Assembly (NCBI GenBank): GCA_017410745.1
Contig: JAFPPJ010000092.1
Location: forward strand, 1 to 6,344
DNA: 6,344 nucleotides
DNA from: Oscillospiraceae bacterium
GTDB taxonomy: Bacteria; Bacillota; Clostridia; Oscillospirales; Ruminococcaceae
Direction: 5' to 3'
In this document: piece after piece, positions 5,805-6,344 of the stretch
Position numbering within the stretch: the first letter of the stretch is position 1
How the letters are laid out: every line of letters starts with the position of its first letter
The notes under the pieces: model-generated
Database searches by the model: none
The model's input: the letters and a program-made list of their open reading frames with translations, nothing else
Told to the model about the DNA's origin: nothing
Position numbers and translations under genes: made by a program

Positions 5805-6344
5805 GAGCGCATCGCACGCACAGCCTGTGCCATATCCTCTGCGCCGAACAGATACGAACCTGCTACAAGCACATTTGCGCCCGCATCACGGACTATGCGC
5901 GATGTTTCCGCATTTATGCCGCCGTCTACCTGTATATCCTTGTCAAGTCCCTTTGAATCAAGGTAAGATCTTATATCACGGATCTTGTCTGTCATATCCG
6001 AGATAAAACCCTGTCCGCCGAAGCCGGGCTCTACTGTCATGACAAGTATCATATCCACCGCTTCGGCATATCTGTATACAGTTTCGGCAGGAGTACCGGG
6101 CTTGAGTGCTATTCCTACCTTAGCTCCGCATTCGCGGATAAGGGATATGACCGCATCGGGATCGGGCGCTGCTTCGATATGGAAGGTGATATTGTCTGCA
6201 CCCGCCTGAGCGAACTGTCTTATATATCTGATAGGGTCTTCTATCATAAGATGAGCATCGACGAACATATCTGTGTGCTTTCTCACACTTTTGAGCACTG
6301 GTATGCCGTAGCTTATATTATTGACAAACATGCCGTCCATTACA
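5801..6344 (-). CDS. rpe: Ribulose-phosphate 3-epimerase (5' end outside window)
   Basis: Rpe interconverts D-ribulose 5-phosphate and D-xylulose 5-phosphate in the pentose phosphate pathway, as a cytoplasmic TIM-barrel metal enzyme. The frame is open to the window edge. The first visible codons read V-M-D-G, the middle of the family's HxDVMDG motif, so roughly the first 35 residues, including the His-x-Asp metal ligands, lie outside. Visible motifs are VDAHLMIEDP with its metal-ligand His, AGADNITFHIEA, VGIALKPGTP, MTVEPGFGGQGF (phosphate and substrate loop), IQVDGGINAET with the catalytic and metal-ligand Asp, and VLVAGSYLFG (phosphate-binding strand). The C-terminus AMRS ends in a TGA that overlaps the ATG of the RnfD-like gene by four bases, so it probably heads or joins the same operon. 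The visible part is intact and should encode an active enzyme. Confidence 0.97.
   Translation of the reverse strand, partial: VMDGMFVNNISYGIPVLKSVRKHTDMFVDAHLMIEDPIRYIRQFAQAGADNITFHIEAAPDPDAVISLIRECGAKVGIALKPGTPAETVYRYAEAVDMILVMTVEPGFGGQGFISDMTDKIRDIRSYLDSKGLDKDIQVDGGINAETSRIVRDAGANVLVAGSYLFGAEDMAQAVRAMRS

Noticed and set aside
4818..5966. Long plus-strand open frame of 382 codons opposite the RnfD/RnfE-like genes and the end of rpe
   Set aside because: It runs wholly antisense to well-recognised genes, is packed with Tyr, Arg, Cys, His and Ser in a non-protein-like mix, and has no recognisable motif. It arises from the ATA/GCA-rich codons of the sense genes.
6338..6340. ATG at 6340 as the true start of rpe
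   Set aside because: This Met is the M of the conserved VMDG motif in the middle of the N-terminal part of the enzyme; the frame continues beyond the window edge.

Overview
The window reads as one tightly packed run of eight genes, all on the minus strand, with no gap above 33 bases and no visible promoter or terminator. Both ends are cut inside genes. In transcription order (right to left) they are: rpe (5' end missing); three membrane proteins related to Rnf/Nqr subunits D, E and A; a membrane-anchored extracytoplasmic protein with a putative glycoside-hydrolase-like (DUF4015-type) domain; miaB; a YlbF/YmcA-family protein with a cysteine-rich tail; and the first 250 codons of mutS. The organism looks like a low-to-mid GC Firmicute of the Clostridia, probably Ruminococcus-like (Oscillospiraceae). 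The evidence is the strong Shine-Dalgarno sites, the heavy use of ATA isoleucine codons, base composition near half GC by eye, and the miaB - YlbF/YmcA family - mutS order, which parallels ymcB-ymcA-cotE-mutS of Bacillus subtilis. The taxon is an inference.

Layout. At 5801-6344, rpe encodes ribulose-5-phosphate 3-epimerase. At 3794-5804 lies the Rnf-like trio, ordered D-E-A as in a canonical rnfCDGEAB operon but without C, G and B. D starts inside the rpe stop codon, E starts inside the D stop codon, and A starts 8 bases after E. At 2576-3772 is a secreted or anchored protein: basic N-terminus, one membrane helix, a Thr/Glu/Pro linker, then a barrel-like domain. At 1204-2565 is miaB (tRNA methylthiolation), at 784-1191 the YlbF-family protein, and at 1-750 mutS (mismatch repair).

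The most interesting content is the trio. Aligned by eye with canonical RnfA and RnfE, all four cysteines that hold the membrane-embedded Fe-S cluster between those subunits are replaced (Gly25 and Ser112 in A; Thr21 and Glu103 in E). In the D subunit the FMN-acceptor threonine motif is degraded, with Ser at the acceptor position, and the GGLGxNxFNP signature is shortened. With no RnfB, RnfC or RnfG beside it, this looks like an Rnf membrane core that has lost its electron path and may do something else. The right half of the window is therefore an unusual, possibly undescribed membrane system joined to a housekeeping tRNA-modification/RNA-processing/DNA-repair block. Functional links between the two halves are not shown by the sequence beyond co-directional packing.
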